Part shown: positions 16,447 through 25,003 of the stretch, piece after piece
Position numbering within the stretch: the first letter of the stretch is position 1
Layout: every line of letters starts with the position of its first letter
Source: HTCC2207 sp002685195
GTDB lineage: Bacteria > Pseudomonadota > Gammaproteobacteria > Pseudomonadales > Porticoccaceae
DNA: 64,000 nucleotides
Assembly: GCA_051201675.1 (NCBI GenBank)
Contig: CP179212.1
Location: 682,001-746,000, forward strand
Direction: 5' to 3'
Made by a program: the position numbers and the translations under genes
Notes under the pieces: model-generated
Databases searched by the model: none
What the model was told of the DNA's origin: nothing
Seen by the model: the letters and a program-made list of their open reading frames with translations, nothing else

Positions 16447-17439
16447 TTAACTAAGCAATCCAAAGGTTAATAAGCTCCAAATAGATCGCTTGTTATCTTG
16501 TTGACTCTGGTCACCCTCACCTAGTTCGGCTTCTCGGGTCACCTTGTCGTATACAGATCGACTGTCAAATGAAGGCGGCTTAATGCGCTTCAAAACTCCA
16601 AACGAAAGCTTATCTAACCAGGAGTCCTGATCTGCTAACAGACGTCGTTCAAAATCAAATTGTCCGTTGCTATCCAAGGAAGGGTGTTCTGGATAGTTTG
16701 CTACTAACACTTCCACTGAATTGTCAGCAAGCTCTTTCATTTCTAATAAGTAATACGCTTGAGCCATGACAGCTAGACCATCTGGAACAGCCGGAGATTG
16801 TTGAAAATTTTCCACTACAAATCGACCACGATTCGCTGCAGCTAGATAAGCACCTCGGGTGAAGTAATAGTTAGCCACATGAATTTCTGCGCGAGCCAGC
16901 CGATTGCGCAAGCTCACCAGTCTTTTTCGAGCATCTGCTGCATAGGGGCTTTCGGGGAAGCGAGACAGTAATTCAGTTAGAGTGGTGAATGCTCCTCTCG
17001 CTTCACCTATATCCCTCATGCTGCTATCCGTGGGCAAAAAACTGTCGAAAAATCCTCCGGTTTGGGATATCTCAGAAAGCCCTTTGACGTAAAAAGCATA
17101 ATCTACATTGGGATGCTGGGGATGAAGGCGAATAAAACGGTCTGCTGAGGCAATGCTGGACTCATAATCCCCTGATTTATACTGGGCATAGATGAGCTCG
17201 AGTTGCCCTTGCTCTGCGTACTTACCGAAAGGAAACTGAGATTCTAAAAGCTGCAAATTACTGATGGCGACGGTCCAATTACTGGCGTTGAGGCTGGTCT
17301 GTATTCGTTCGTAAAAGTCTTTTTCTGTAAGCCCGGCACTGTCTTCTTCAGTTTGCTCTTCATCACCCCAACCAAGCCACGAACAACCGGTGGTTAGAGA
17401 TAAACTTAAAATCAAAAGCATCAACGATAAGTTTTTCAT
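16447..17439 (-). CDS. bamD: outer-membrane assembly lipoprotein BamD
   Basis: BamD is the essential lipoprotein of the BAM complex that inserts beta-barrel proteins into the outer membrane. The 330-residue product begins with a lipoprotein signal (lipobox LTTGC, Cys about residue 19) and continues with TPR-like helices: KDFYERIQTSLNASNW, QFPFGKYAEQGQLELIYAQYKSGDYESSIA and RFIRLHPQHPNVDYAFYVKGL. It is longer than the E. coli protein (245), mainly at the C-terminal end, which is common in this part of the class. It is transcribed away from rluD, as in many gammaproteobacteria. Confidence 0.95.
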   Translation of the reverse strand: MKNLSLMLLILSLSLTTGCSWLGWGDEEQTEEDSAGLTEKDFYERIQTSLNASNWTVAISNLQLLESQFPFGKYAEQGQLELIYAQYKSGDYESSIASADRFIRLHPQHPNVDYAFYVKGLSEISQTGGFFDSFLPTDSSMRDIGEARGAFTTLTELLSRFPESPYAADARKRLVSLRNRLARAEIHVANYYFTRGAYLAAANRGRFVVENFQQSPAVPDGLAVMAQAYYLLEMKELADNSVEVLVANYPEHPSLDSNGQFDFERRLLADQDSWLDKLSFGVLKRIKPPSFDSRSVYDKVTREAELGEGDQSQQDNKRSIWSLLTFGLLS

Positions 17440-17594
17440 GTAATATTCTCAGATTAATGGTCTGCTGATTTAAATTTTATGCAGGGCGGCTATTTAAACA
17501 CAGCGCTTTAGTTAAACCAATAAATGTTCGTTTTAAACAGCCCTTTCAGACATTAGGTGATAATAGTTGGAGTGCTAAAACTGGATTAAGTTTA

Positions 17595-18581
17595 GTGATC
17601 GATAAAATAAGTAACAATAAAATGGTAGAACCCATCACAGACGGTTTGATTGAGCAGCAAGCTATTGTACCGCTATCCGACGTTGGCCGCCGCCTTGATC
17701 AGGTGGCAGCAGAGTTGTTTTCTGATTTTTCGAGATCGCGTTTAAAGCTATGGATCAATCAAGGGGAATTGCTAGTTGATGATCAACAGCAAGTGCCAAA
17801 ATACAAGTTATTGGGCGGTGAAAACTTAATCTTGAGCGCCGAGTTGGAGCCGGAAGGGGACTGGCAACCAGAGAATATTCCTTTAGATATCGTGTTTGAG
17901 GATGATCATATTATAGTCATCAACAAGCCCGCTAATTTTGTTGTTCATCCTGCAGCAGGGAATTACTCGGGTACTTTACTAAATGCGCTGTTACACCATT
18001 GCCCAGCGCTGTTATCGGTTCCACGGGCGGGAATCGTACACCGCTTAGATAAAGATACCACTGGGCTGATGGTTGTAGCTAAAACATTACAAGCCCACAC
18101 AGATTTAGTGATGCAATTACAAGCTAGAACAGTGCGTCGTGAATATGAGGCAGTTGTCTCTGGCATTGTCATTGCGGGTGGCACGGTTGATCAACCGATT
18201 GGGCGTCATGCCAAGCAGCGCACCAAGATGGCGGTCATTAGCGATGGGAAAGAAGCAAGAACACACTATAAAGTTCTTGAGCGCTTTGATGGGCATAGCC
18301 ATTTGCGTCTCAAGCTAGAAACCGGACGAACGCATCAAATTCGTGTGCATATGGCACATATACGCCATCCTATTGTTGGTGATGATACTTATGGAGGACG
18401 GTTGCGAATTCACAAGGGGGCATCTATTAAGCTGCAGGACGGCATTCGTGAGTTTGACCGCCAGGCATTGCATGCCAAAGAGTTAGAGCTTATTCATCCT
18501 GCTAGCCGTGAATTAATTGGTTGGACCTCTGATTTGCCTTCAGATATGCAATGCTTGCTCGAGATTTTAGCCGATGGTTAG
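17595..18581 (+). CDS. rluD: 23S rRNA pseudouridine synthase RluD
   Basis: RluD makes the pseudouridines at 1911, 1915 and 1917 of 23S rRNA helix 69. It has an N-terminal S4-like RNA-binding domain (RRLDQVAAELFSDFSRSRLKLWI), then the catalytic domain with the motif HRLDKDTTGL holding the active Asp, and LRLKLETGRTHQIRVHMAHI. Length 328 is normal. GTG 17595 is the longest start; ATG 17622 would remove nine poorly conserved residues and is equally possible. It overlaps the next gene by 8 nt and is divergent from bamD. Confidence 0.96.
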   Translation: MIDKISNNKMVEPITDGLIEQQAIVPLSDVGRRLDQVAAELFSDFSRSRLKLWINQGELLVDDQQQVPKYKLLGGENLILSAELEPEGDWQPENIPLDIVFEDDHIIVINKPANFVVHPAAGNYSGTLLNALLHHCPALLSVPRAGIVHRLDKDTTGLMVVAKTLQAHTDLVMQLQARTVRREYEAVVSGIVIAGGTVDQPIGRHAKQRTKMAVISDGKEARTHYKVLERFDGHSHLRLKLETGRTHQIRVHMAHIRHPIVGDDTYGGRLRIHKGASIKLQDGIREFDRQALHAKELELIHPASRELIGWTSDLPSDMQCLLEILADG

Positions 18582-19347
18582 TCAACCCTCTTCATTTTTT
18601 ATTCCAGATTGGCCTGCGCCAACATCTGTAGGAGCCGCTATTAGCTTGAGATCGGGTGGTATTAGTAAGGGACTTTTCTCTAGTAATAACATGGCGCTGC
18701 ATGTGGGTGATAATACAACCGATGTGCGGGCCAATCGAGACTCTCTCATATCAAGACTAGGACTCTTGGACACACCTCTATGGCTTAATCAAGTTCATGG
18801 GACAAATGTTATCTATGTTCCCGACGCTGAAGAAATCCCTGATGCTGATGGTAGTTACACTGACAAGTCTCAAACGACATGTGCTGTTATGACCGCAGAT
18901 TGCCTTCCCATATTACTTTGTAACAGGGCTGGCAGTGAAGTTGCTGCCGTTCATGCGGGTTGGCGTGGTTTATGTCATGGAGTTGTGCGACAAGCCGTTG
19001 GAAAATTTAGATCTCCTGCCGAGCAAATTATGGCTTTCTTAGGTCCTGCAATCGGGTCTAAAGCCTTTGAGGTGGGGCCTGAGGTGCTGGAATCATTTTT
19101 AGATAATGCTCAAAGCCAGCAACACCAAAAGAGTATCATTACTGCCTTCAAGTCTACTGATAATGATCAGTTTAACGATCATTTTTTTGCGGATTTATAT
19201 GCCTTAGCCCGAGCAGAGCTAGTGGCTTGTGGAATAGACTCAATTTTTGGTGGAGATTTTTGTACATTTTCAGACAAAGAGAGGTTCTACTCCTATCGAA
19301 GGGATCAAACAACCGGGCGCCATGCCTCGCTAATTTGGTTGAAATAA
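18574..19347 (+). CDS. pgeF: PgeF/YfiH-family peptidoglycan editing factor
   Basis: A 257-residue YfiH/LACC1-fold protein. The family contains copper-independent purine nucleoside enzymes, and E. coli PgeF removes mis-incorporated serine from peptidoglycan precursors. Diagnostic stretches are WLNQVHGTNVI, the metal-site Cys in TADCLPILL, and VHAGWRGLCHGV with the matching His. The C-terminal YSYRRDQTTGRHASLIWL is also typical. It overlaps rluD by 8 nt, the arrangement seen widely in proteobacteria, and is probably translated by coupling. Confidence 0.93.
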   Translation: MVSQPSSFFIPDWPAPTSVGAAISLRSGGISKGLFSSNNMALHVGDNTTDVRANRDSLISRLGLLDTPLWLNQVHGTNVIYVPDAEEIPDADGSYTDKSQTTCAVMTADCLPILLCNRAGSEVAAVHAGWRGLCHGVVRQAVGKFRSPAEQIMAFLGPAIGSKAFEVGPEVLESFLDNAQSQQHQKSIITAFKSTDNDQFNDHFFADLYALARAELVACGIDSIFGGDFCTFSDKERFYSYRRDQTTGRHASLIWLK

Positions 19348-19453
19348 AACTCCAGCTAAACATCAATATTCCTTTTGTGGAGACTATTGTGCCAATGATT
19401 TACTAACCTGGAATATTTCCCCTGAGTTACTGTGATTTTTGGCGTTTAAATAC

Positions 19454-19482
19454 TTGCTAACCTTGGGGTGTTCCATTAGAAT
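19454..19482 (+). promoter_or_regulatory. sigma-70 promoter for rplU-rpmA
   Basis: TTGCTA (19454-19459) and TAGAAT (19477-19482) are separated by 17 bp and lie about 85 bp before rplU, in the gap after pgeF. Spacing and both boxes fit a strong housekeeping promoter. Confidence 0.7.
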
Positions 19483-19568
19483 TGCCGCCCTCTCGCAGGG
19501 GCTATTTGCTCCATGGCACTAAGCGAAAGAATCGGGCCTCAAAAGGTCATTAATATTTGGAGCAAAAC

Positions 19569-19883
19569 ATGTACGCAGTAATCAAAAGTGGCGGGAAGCA
19601 ACATCGAGTCGTAGAGGGTGAAACCTTGCGTCTAGAAAAGCTAGATATCGCAACTGGTGATAATATCGATTTTGAAGAAGTTTTGATGGTCGGCGAAGGT
19701 GCTGAAGTCAAAATTGGCGCGCCCCTAGTAAAGGGTGGCAAGGTGACTGCTGAGGTTGTTTCTCATGGTCGTGGTGACAAAGTGAATATTATTAAATTCC
19801 GACGTCGCAAGCATTCGCGCACACAACAGGGCCACAGACAGTGGTATACAGAAGTTAAAATTACTGGCATTAACGCTGGTTAA
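19569..19883 (+). CDS. rplU: 50S ribosomal protein L21
   Basis: L21 binds 23S rRNA in the large subunit. The product has 104 residues against 103 in E. coli and begins MYAVIKSGGKQHRVVEG; the C-terminal FRRRKHSRTQQGHRQWYTEVKI is diagnostic. ATG 19569 is chosen over the upstream in-frame TTG 19557 because GGAG lies just before it and the family always begins at MYAV. It forms an operon with rpmA, 18 bp downstream. Confidence 0.97.
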   Translation: MYAVIKSGGKQHRVVEGETLRLEKLDIATGDNIDFEEVLMVGEGAEVKIGAPLVKGGKVTAEVVSHGRGDKVNIIKFRRRKHSRTQQGHRQWYTEVKITGINAG

Positions 19884-19901
19884 TCCGAAGAGGATAAAGC
19901 A

Positions 19902-20159
19902 ATGGCTCACAAGAAAGCTGGTGGTAGTACCCGTAATGGTCGCGATTCAGAGAGTAAACGCCTTGGTGTTAAAGTCTATGGCGGCCAGACAATTAATGCA
20001 GGCGGCATTATAGTTCGTCAACGTGGGACTAAGTTCCACCCAGGTACTAACGTTGGTATCGGCAAGGATCATACCTTGTTCGCTACGGCGGAGGGTGTTG
20101 TTCGATTTGTGCAGAAAGGCCCGCAAAACAGAAAATACGCTGAAGTAGTGTCTGCGTAG
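19902..20159 (+). CDS. rpmA: 50S ribosomal protein L27
   Basis: L27 reaches toward the peptidyl transferase centre with its N-terminal tail. The 85-residue product begins MAHKKAGGSTRNGRDSESKR and needs no N-terminal processing, as in other gammaproteobacteria. A GAAGAGG site precedes the ATG. A strong terminator follows, ending the rplU-rpmA unit before obgE. Confidence 0.98.
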   Translation: MAHKKAGGSTRNGRDSESKRLGVKVYGGQTINAGGIIVRQRGTKFHPGTNVGIGKDHTLFATAEGVVRFVQKGPQNRKYAEVVSA

Positions 20160-20177
20160 GCACTATTTTTCAGTTTA

Positions 20178-20203
20178 AAAAGCCCCTACGCGGGGCTTTT
20201 TTT
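20178..20203 (+). terminator. terminator of rplU-rpmA
   Basis: A GC-rich stem AGCCCC/GGGGCT (20181-20186 with 20192-20197) with a 5-nt loop is preceded by A4 and followed by a T run, 20 bp after the rpmA stop. Confidence 0.9.
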
Positions 20204-20282
20204 ATGGGTGGCAGTTTTGTGCAAAAATGACACCTTGATTACGCGAAATGACTAAACCCTACGGCAACTGTAAACTGTTCTT

Positions 20283-21473
20283 ATGAAATTTGTTGATGAA
20301 GCTACAATTAAAGTCCATGCGGGCAAAGGCGGTAACGGCTGCCTAAGCTTTCGCCGTGAAAAATATATTCCCAAGGGTGGACCTGATGGTGGCGATGGTG
20401 GCGATGGTGGAAGCGTTATCTTAGTAGCCGCAGAGGGCCTCAATACACTGATTGATTTCCGCTATACTCGAAACTTCAAGGCCCAAGCTGGTCAGCAGGG
20501 AAGTAGTGCTGAATGTACTGGGCGTGGGGGCGACGATCTTTTATTGCAGGTGCCGGTAGGTACTACGGTCATTGACAATGAGACCGGGGATGTCATGGGA
20601 GACCTGACAGAGTTAGATCAACAATTAAAGGTAGCTCAAGGTGGTTTCCATGGTCTTGGGAATACCCGTTATAAGTCCAGTACAAATCGAGCGCCGCGTC
20701 AGACTTCGCCGGGACAAGATGGGGAAGTCAGAGAAATTAAGTTAGAGCTTAAAGTACTCGCTGATGTTGGTTTGCTGGGCCTGCCTAATGCGGGTAAATC
20801 TACATTTATTCGCTCGGTCTCCGCTGCTCGTCCTAAGGTGGCTGACTATCCTTTTACCACCTTAGTTCCGAACTTAGGTGTCGTAGGGATGAGCGGAGAT
20901 AAATCTTTTGTTATCGCTGACATACCGGGATTGATTGAAGGCGCATCTGAGGGAGCGGGCCTTGGTATTCGTTTTCTCAAACATCTGACTCGCACTCGAT
21001 TATTACTGCATTTAGTGGATATGATGCCCTACGACGGGAGTACGCCAGATCAAAATGCTCGAGTGATAGAGAGTGAGCTTGAGACATTTAGTCCTACACT
21101 GGCTGCGGGAGACCGTTGGTTGGTGTTGAATAAGATCGATTTACTACCTGAGGATGAGGTTGAGGGTCAGTGCCAGCAGGTCGTTGACGCTCTTGGTTGG
21201 GAAGGCCCAGTCTTTCGTATGTCAGGGCTGGCTTCTCAGGGTACAAAGGCTCTCTGTGCTGCGATTATGGATTACATTGATGAGCATAGGCAGCAAGAAG
21301 AAGCTGACCCCGAGCTAACAGGGCTAGCCGATGAGCGACGCGCAGTGATTCAAGCTGAGGCAAGAGAGCGTATTGAGGGACTTGCACAGGCGCGCAGACA
21401 GTCCCGTCAGCAACCGCAAGAAAATGATGACGAAGACGATGATCATGATGTTGAAGTGGTTTACGCGGAGTAA
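20283..21473 (+). CDS. obgE: Obg family GTPase CgtA/ObgE
   Basis: Essential GTPase involved in large-subunit assembly and stress signalling. The N-terminal glycine-rich Obg domain (KFVDEATIKVHAGKGGNGCLSF...) covers about residues 1-158. The G domain follows with G1 GLPNAGKST (about 165-173), G3 DIPG and G4 NKID. The C-terminal tail is long, acidic and low in complexity (NDDEDDDHDVEVVY), as in other gammaproteobacterial Obg proteins. ATG 20283 opens the gene 80 bp after the rpmA terminator. proB begins right at its stop codon. Confidence 0.97.
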   Translation: MKFVDEATIKVHAGKGGNGCLSFRREKYIPKGGPDGGDGGDGGSVILVAAEGLNTLIDFRYTRNFKAQAGQQGSSAECTGRGGDDLLLQVPVGTTVIDNETGDVMGDLTELDQQLKVAQGGFHGLGNTRYKSSTNRAPRQTSPGQDGEVREIKLELKVLADVGLLGLPNAGKSTFIRSVSAARPKVADYPFTTLVPNLGVVGMSGDKSFVIADIPGLIEGASEGAGLGIRFLKHLTRTRLLLHLVDMMPYDGSTPDQNARVIESELETFSPTLAAGDRWLVLNKIDLLPEDEVEGQCQQVVDALGWEGPVFRMSGLASQGTKALCAAIMDYIDEHRQQEEADPELTGLADERRAVIQAEARERIEGLAQARRQSRQQPQENDDEDDDHDVEVVYAE

Positions 21474-21479
21474 TTGGCT

Positions 21480-22604
21480 TTGAGTCGAGCAAATACCAAA
21501 CAGGCAAAGCGTTGGGTAGTGAAAATCGGTAGCGCGTTGTTAACTAATGATGGTGCTGGTGTTGACTGCAACGCTATTAATAGCTGGGTTAATCAGATAG
21601 CCGAGCTTCTTAGTCAAGGGAAAGAAATTGTTCTAGTATCTTCTGGAGCCATTGCCGAAGGTATGGCTCGTTTAGGTTGGGCTAATCGACCTGATAGTAT
21701 CCACGATCTGCAGGCCGCGGCTGCAGTTGGTCAAATGGGATTAATTCAAATTTATGAATCGAGTTTTCTGCGATTCAATCGGAAGACTGCGCAAATCCTA
21801 CTTGATCATGATGATCTAGCCAGTCGCCAGCGCTATCTTAACGCACGAGGAGTAATGAAAAGGTTAATGGACCTGGGTGTTGTTCCTATTGTTAACGAGA
21901 ATGACACTGTAGTGACTGACGAAATTCGTTTTGGAGATAATGACAACCTCGCCGCTTTAGTTGCTAATTTGATTGATGCGGACGTACTAGTCATTCTGAC
22001 TGATAAAGATGGTTTGTATGACGCAAACCCTGATCACGATCCCACTGCTCAACTTGTTACTGAGGCGAAAGCGACCGACTCCTCTCTTGATAGTTTGGTT
22101 GGCGAGAGTTCTAGTCAGCTAGGTCGTGGAGGTATGGTGACAAAGTTGCAAGCCGCTCGGCTGGCATCATCTTCTGGCTGTAGCACTATTGTTGCTGGAG
22201 GACGAAACAATGATGTTTTGATTGATATTGCTTCTGGTAAGAGTATAGGGACGCTTCTCAAGGCTCATCAAAAGCCAATTGCAGCCAGAAAACAGTGGCT
22301 AGCAGGTCAACTTCAGGTGAAGGGTAAGTTAGTACTTGATGATGGCGCTATAGAGGTTTTGGTAAGACATGGACGAAGTTTATTACCGGTAGGGATAACC
22401 AGCGTTGATGGAACATTTGGCCGTGGAGACTTGGTTAGTTGTGTGGACCTAAGGGGTATTGAAGTGGCTCGAGGGTTAGTCAACTACTCTGTTGAAGAAG
22501 CTAGAAAGCTTTGCGGTGAGAGCACTAGCTCTATTTCGAAGATATTGGGCTATAAAGATGATGATGAAATGATACACCGGGACAATCTGGTGTTAAGTTC
22601 CTAG
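21480..22604 (+). CDS. proB: glutamate 5-kinase
   Basis: ProB phosphorylates glutamate in the first step of proline synthesis. The amino-acid kinase domain shows WVVKIGSALLT, LVSSGAIAEGMARLGW, NENDTV and LTDKDGLYDANP; a PUA RNA-binding-like domain follows (about residues 275-355). Both possible starts are TTG; 21480 is preferred because GGAG sits 9 nt upstream, against 3 nt for TTG 21474. The gene is coupled to obgE as in Pseudomonas. proA is not adjacent. A terminator shared with rpsT follows. Confidence 0.96.
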   Translation: MSRANTKQAKRWVVKIGSALLTNDGAGVDCNAINSWVNQIAELLSQGKEIVLVSSGAIAEGMARLGWANRPDSIHDLQAAAAVGQMGLIQIYESSFLRFNRKTAQILLDHDDLASRQRYLNARGVMKRLMDLGVVPIVNENDTVVTDEIRFGDNDNLAALVANLIDADVLVILTDKDGLYDANPDHDPTAQLVTEAKATDSSLDSLVGESSSQLGRGGMVTKLQAARLASSSGCSTIVAGGRNNDVLIDIASGKSIGTLLKAHQKPIAARKQWLAGQLQVKGKLVLDDGAIEVLVRHGRSLLPVGITSVDGTFGRGDLVSCVDLRGIEVARGLVNYSVEEARKLCGESTSSISKILGYKDDDEMIHRDNLVLSS

Positions 22605-22633
22605 CGAGATTTCAAAGACTTAAAATCATAGAC

Positions 22634-22662
22634 CAAAAAAAACCGGCACTCGCCGGTTTTTT
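22634..22662. terminator. bidirectional terminator between proB and rpsT
   Basis: A 7-bp stem AACCGGC/GCCGGTT (22641-22647 with 22652-22658) with a 4-nt loop has A and T runs on the two sides and can end both convergent genes. Confidence 0.9.
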
Positions 22663-22677
22663 TAGCTCAATCGCTAA

Positions 22678-22947
22678 TTACTTAGCACCGAGAGCTTTGA
22701 CTTGCGCGTTCAGGCGGCTTTTATGACGGGCAGCTTTATTTTTATGAATGATACCTTTGTCTGCCATTCTATCAATGACTGGAACAGAGGCGTCGTATGC
22801 CTCTTGAGCAGTCGCCTTGTCACCTGAGGCGATGGCAGCGTCTACTTTCTTTAAATAGGTACGGACCATTGAGCGCAGGCTGGCATTATGCTGGCGGCGT
22901 TTCTCATTTTGGCGTGCGCGTTTTTTTGCTTGTACTGAATTTGCCAA
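22678..22947 (-). CDS. rpsT: 30S ribosomal protein S20
   Basis: S20 is a helical primary binder of 16S rRNA. The 89-residue product begins MANSVQAKKRARQNEKRRQHNASLRSM after decoding a TTG start; AGGAG lies 7 nt upstream. E. coli rpsT also begins with UUG, and that codon is part of its autogenous control, so the same control is plausible here. The gene is divergent from murJ, the usual arrangement with rpsT next to murJ and ribF. It has its own promoter (22987-23015). Confidence 0.97.
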   Translation of the reverse strand: MANSVQAKKRARQNEKRRQHNASLRSMVRTYLKKVDAAIASGDKATAQEAYDASVPVIDRMADKGIIHKNKAARHKSRLNAQVKALGAK

Positions 22948-22986
22948 CTTATTTACTCCTAACTATGGACTCGCTAAAGGCGCGGA

Positions 22987-23015
22987 AATATACAGGGTTT
23001 AGTAATGACATTCAA
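22987..23015 (-). promoter_or_regulatory. sigma-70 promoter for rpsT
   Basis: Read on the minus strand, TTGAAT (23010-23015) and TATATT (22987-22992) are 17 bp apart, about 40 bp before the rpsT start codon. Both boxes are close to consensus. Confidence 0.7.
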
Positions 23016-23184
23016 CCCAATTGTGCACCTTTTAAGCGGCTTATTTAAACCTTTTGTTGTAAGTGCCACAAAGGTTTAGCTGTTAATCGGCAAATACGAG
23101 CAGTTGAGTTTTCTAGATTCCCTTGGACATCCTCATACCAGTGGTTAAACTGCATAATCTGAACTGTTTCTTTGAGGTGTCTTT

Positions 23185-24858
23185 TTGACACAGAATGAAT
23201 CTAAACAGAGTAACATAGATCGTTCCTCTGACTCCTCTGAAAGTACCGTGGGAGTTGCACAAGACAGCGGCCTACTGCGCTCAAGCGGAGTCGTTGGCTT
23301 TTTTACGATGCTCTCACGTGTCATGGGACTTGCCCGTGATGTTGTATTTGCCCGAGTTATAGGTGCAGATGCGTTTGCCGATGTATTTTTTGTGGCTTTC
23401 AAGATCCCCAACTTTTTCCGACGGTTGTTTGCCGAAGGTGCTTTTGCACAGGCGTTCGTTCCTGTACTGGGAGAATATCGAGAGCAGGGGTCGCAAGCTG
23501 CTGTTCGTGGCTTAATAGATCGTGTTAGTGGGACTTTAGGGCTAACGTTATTGTTGTTTACCTTAGTCATAGTGCTAGCAGCACCAGTGATGGCAGCAAT
23601 ATTTGCCCCTAGTTGGTTTATGGATGATCCGCTCAAATTCGCAGCCACTACTGATATGCTGCGAATCACATTCCCCTACCTACTTTTCATATCCATGACA
23701 GGTGTGGCTGGCGGAATACTCAATAGCTATGATCGCTTTGCTGTGCCCGCCTTTACGCCAATACTTTTGAATATAAGCCTAATTTGTGCCGCGTTGTTCG
23801 CTGCACCATTATTTGATCAACCTGCCTTTGCGCTGGCCTGGGGGGTGTTGATCGCGGGTATTGTTCAATTAGTTTTTCAATTACCTTTTTTACATCGCAT
23901 ACATATGCTTCCTCAGCCTATTATCGATTGGCATGATTCTGGTGTCCGTAAGATTTTAATATTGATGGGCCCCGCCATATTTGGTGTTTCAGTTAGCCAA
24001 ATTAATTTATTACTAGATACGATGTTGGCAACTTTCCTCCCTACAGGCAGTGTCTCTTGGTTGTATTACTCAGATCGCTTATCTGAATTACCATTGGGTG
24101 TTTTTGGTGTAGCTGTCGCCACTGTGATTTTGCCAAATCTATCCCGCCATCACGCATCTGAATCTACCAAGGAATATTCTCAAACACTTGACTGGGCCCT
24201 CAAGATGATACTGCTTGTCGCAGTTCCAGCTGCGATAGCGCTAACATTGCTTGCTGAGCCAATTTTAGTAACACTGTTTTACTATGGTGATGTCATGACT
24301 ACGAGAGATATGGCAATGGCCGCTCTTAGTCTGCGCGCCTACGCAATTGGATTGATTGCTTTTATGTTGATTAAAGTTCTGGCACCAGGTTTTTTTGCAC
24401 GACAAGATATGCGCACTCCAGTTCGTATCGGTGTTATCGCCATGGTGACTAATATGGTGCTTAATGTGCTTTTTGTATTGCCGTTGCACTTTTATTGGCA
24501 AATCGGTCATGTGGGCCTTGCGTCGGCTACTTCAGTGTCAGCTTTTTTAAACGCCATTCTGTTGTTTTGGTTTTTGCGTAAACAGGGTATCTATGCCCCC
24601 ACTGGGCAATGGCGCAGGTTTTTAATTCAACTCGTGATCGCGGTTGCCGTAATGTTTGTAGCGCTTCTTATGCTGTCGGCCGAGCTTGGGCTTTTACAGT
24701 CAGAGGTTTGGCAGCAGGGCAATTGGCTGCAGCGTATTAGTGGTATTGGCATGGTCTGTACAGCAGGACTTTTGGTCTATATTTTGGTTCTTTTTGTTTT
24801 AGGATTTAGGCCTGCCGACTTACGAGGCCCAGCCAAGGCAACTAGTCGAGGTCACTAA
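23185..24858 (+). CDS. murJ: lipid II flippase MurJ
   Basis: MurJ (MviN) carries lipid II across the inner membrane for peptidoglycan synthesis. The 557-residue protein has about 14 membrane segments. The N-terminal signature GFFTMLSRVMGLARDVVFAR leads into FFVAFKIPNFFRRLFAEGAFAQAF, including the Arg residues needed for transport. An N-terminal hydrophilic extension of about 35 residues precedes the first helix. Start TTG 23185 has GAGG 7 nt upstream. It sits between rpsT and ribF, the conserved order in gammaproteobacteria. Confidence 0.96.
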   Translation: MTQNESKQSNIDRSSDSSESTVGVAQDSGLLRSSGVVGFFTMLSRVMGLARDVVFARVIGADAFADVFFVAFKIPNFFRRLFAEGAFAQAFVPVLGEYREQGSQAAVRGLIDRVSGTLGLTLLLFTLVIVLAAPVMAAIFAPSWFMDDPLKFAATTDMLRITFPYLLFISMTGVAGGILNSYDRFAVPAFTPILLNISLICAALFAAPLFDQPAFALAWGVLIAGIVQLVFQLPFLHRIHMLPQPIIDWHDSGVRKILILMGPAIFGVSVSQINLLLDTMLATFLPTGSVSWLYYSDRLSELPLGVFGVAVATVILPNLSRHHASESTKEYSQTLDWALKMILLVAVPAAIALTLLAEPILVTLFYYGDVMTTRDMAMAALSLRAYAIGLIAFMLIKVLAPGFFARQDMRTPVRIGVIAMVTNMVLNVLFVLPLHFYWQIGHVGLASATSVSAFLNAILLFWFLRKQGIYAPTGQWRRFLIQLVIAVAVMFVALLMLSAELGLLQSEVWQQGNWLQRISGIGMVCTAGLLVYILVLFVLGFRPADLRGPAKATSRGH

Positions 24859-24947
24859 CAGAGTGAATCGGGACGATGATTCAGTTTAAAAAGGCTTTTG
24901 TTGGTCCTCTAAGGCCTAAATACAGCTCTCCATTGTGGCTCTGTCCC

Positions 24948-24976
24948 TTACCTTTCCGTGCGTTGCTAGGTATACT
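24948..24976 (+). promoter_or_regulatory. probable promoter for ribF-ileS-lspA-fkpB-ispH
   Basis: TTACCT (24948-24953) and a good -10 box TATACT (24971-24976) are 17 bp apart, ending about 28 bp before the first ribF start. The -35 is only fair. Confidence 0.5.
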
Positions 24977-25003
24977 CTGCGCCTAATTTAGAGAGTAACT
25001 ATC

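Noticed and set aside
23145..23669. 174-codon open frame on the minus strand
   Set aside because: It lies wholly over the start of murJ, its translation is Ser/Thr/Asn-rich without any family look, and it has no ribosome site. It is an antisense shadow of a real gene.
24859..25003. FMN riboswitch before ribF
   Set aside because: The short leader (145 bp from murJ to ribF) does not contain the conserved RFN element blocks; only a promoter is visible.
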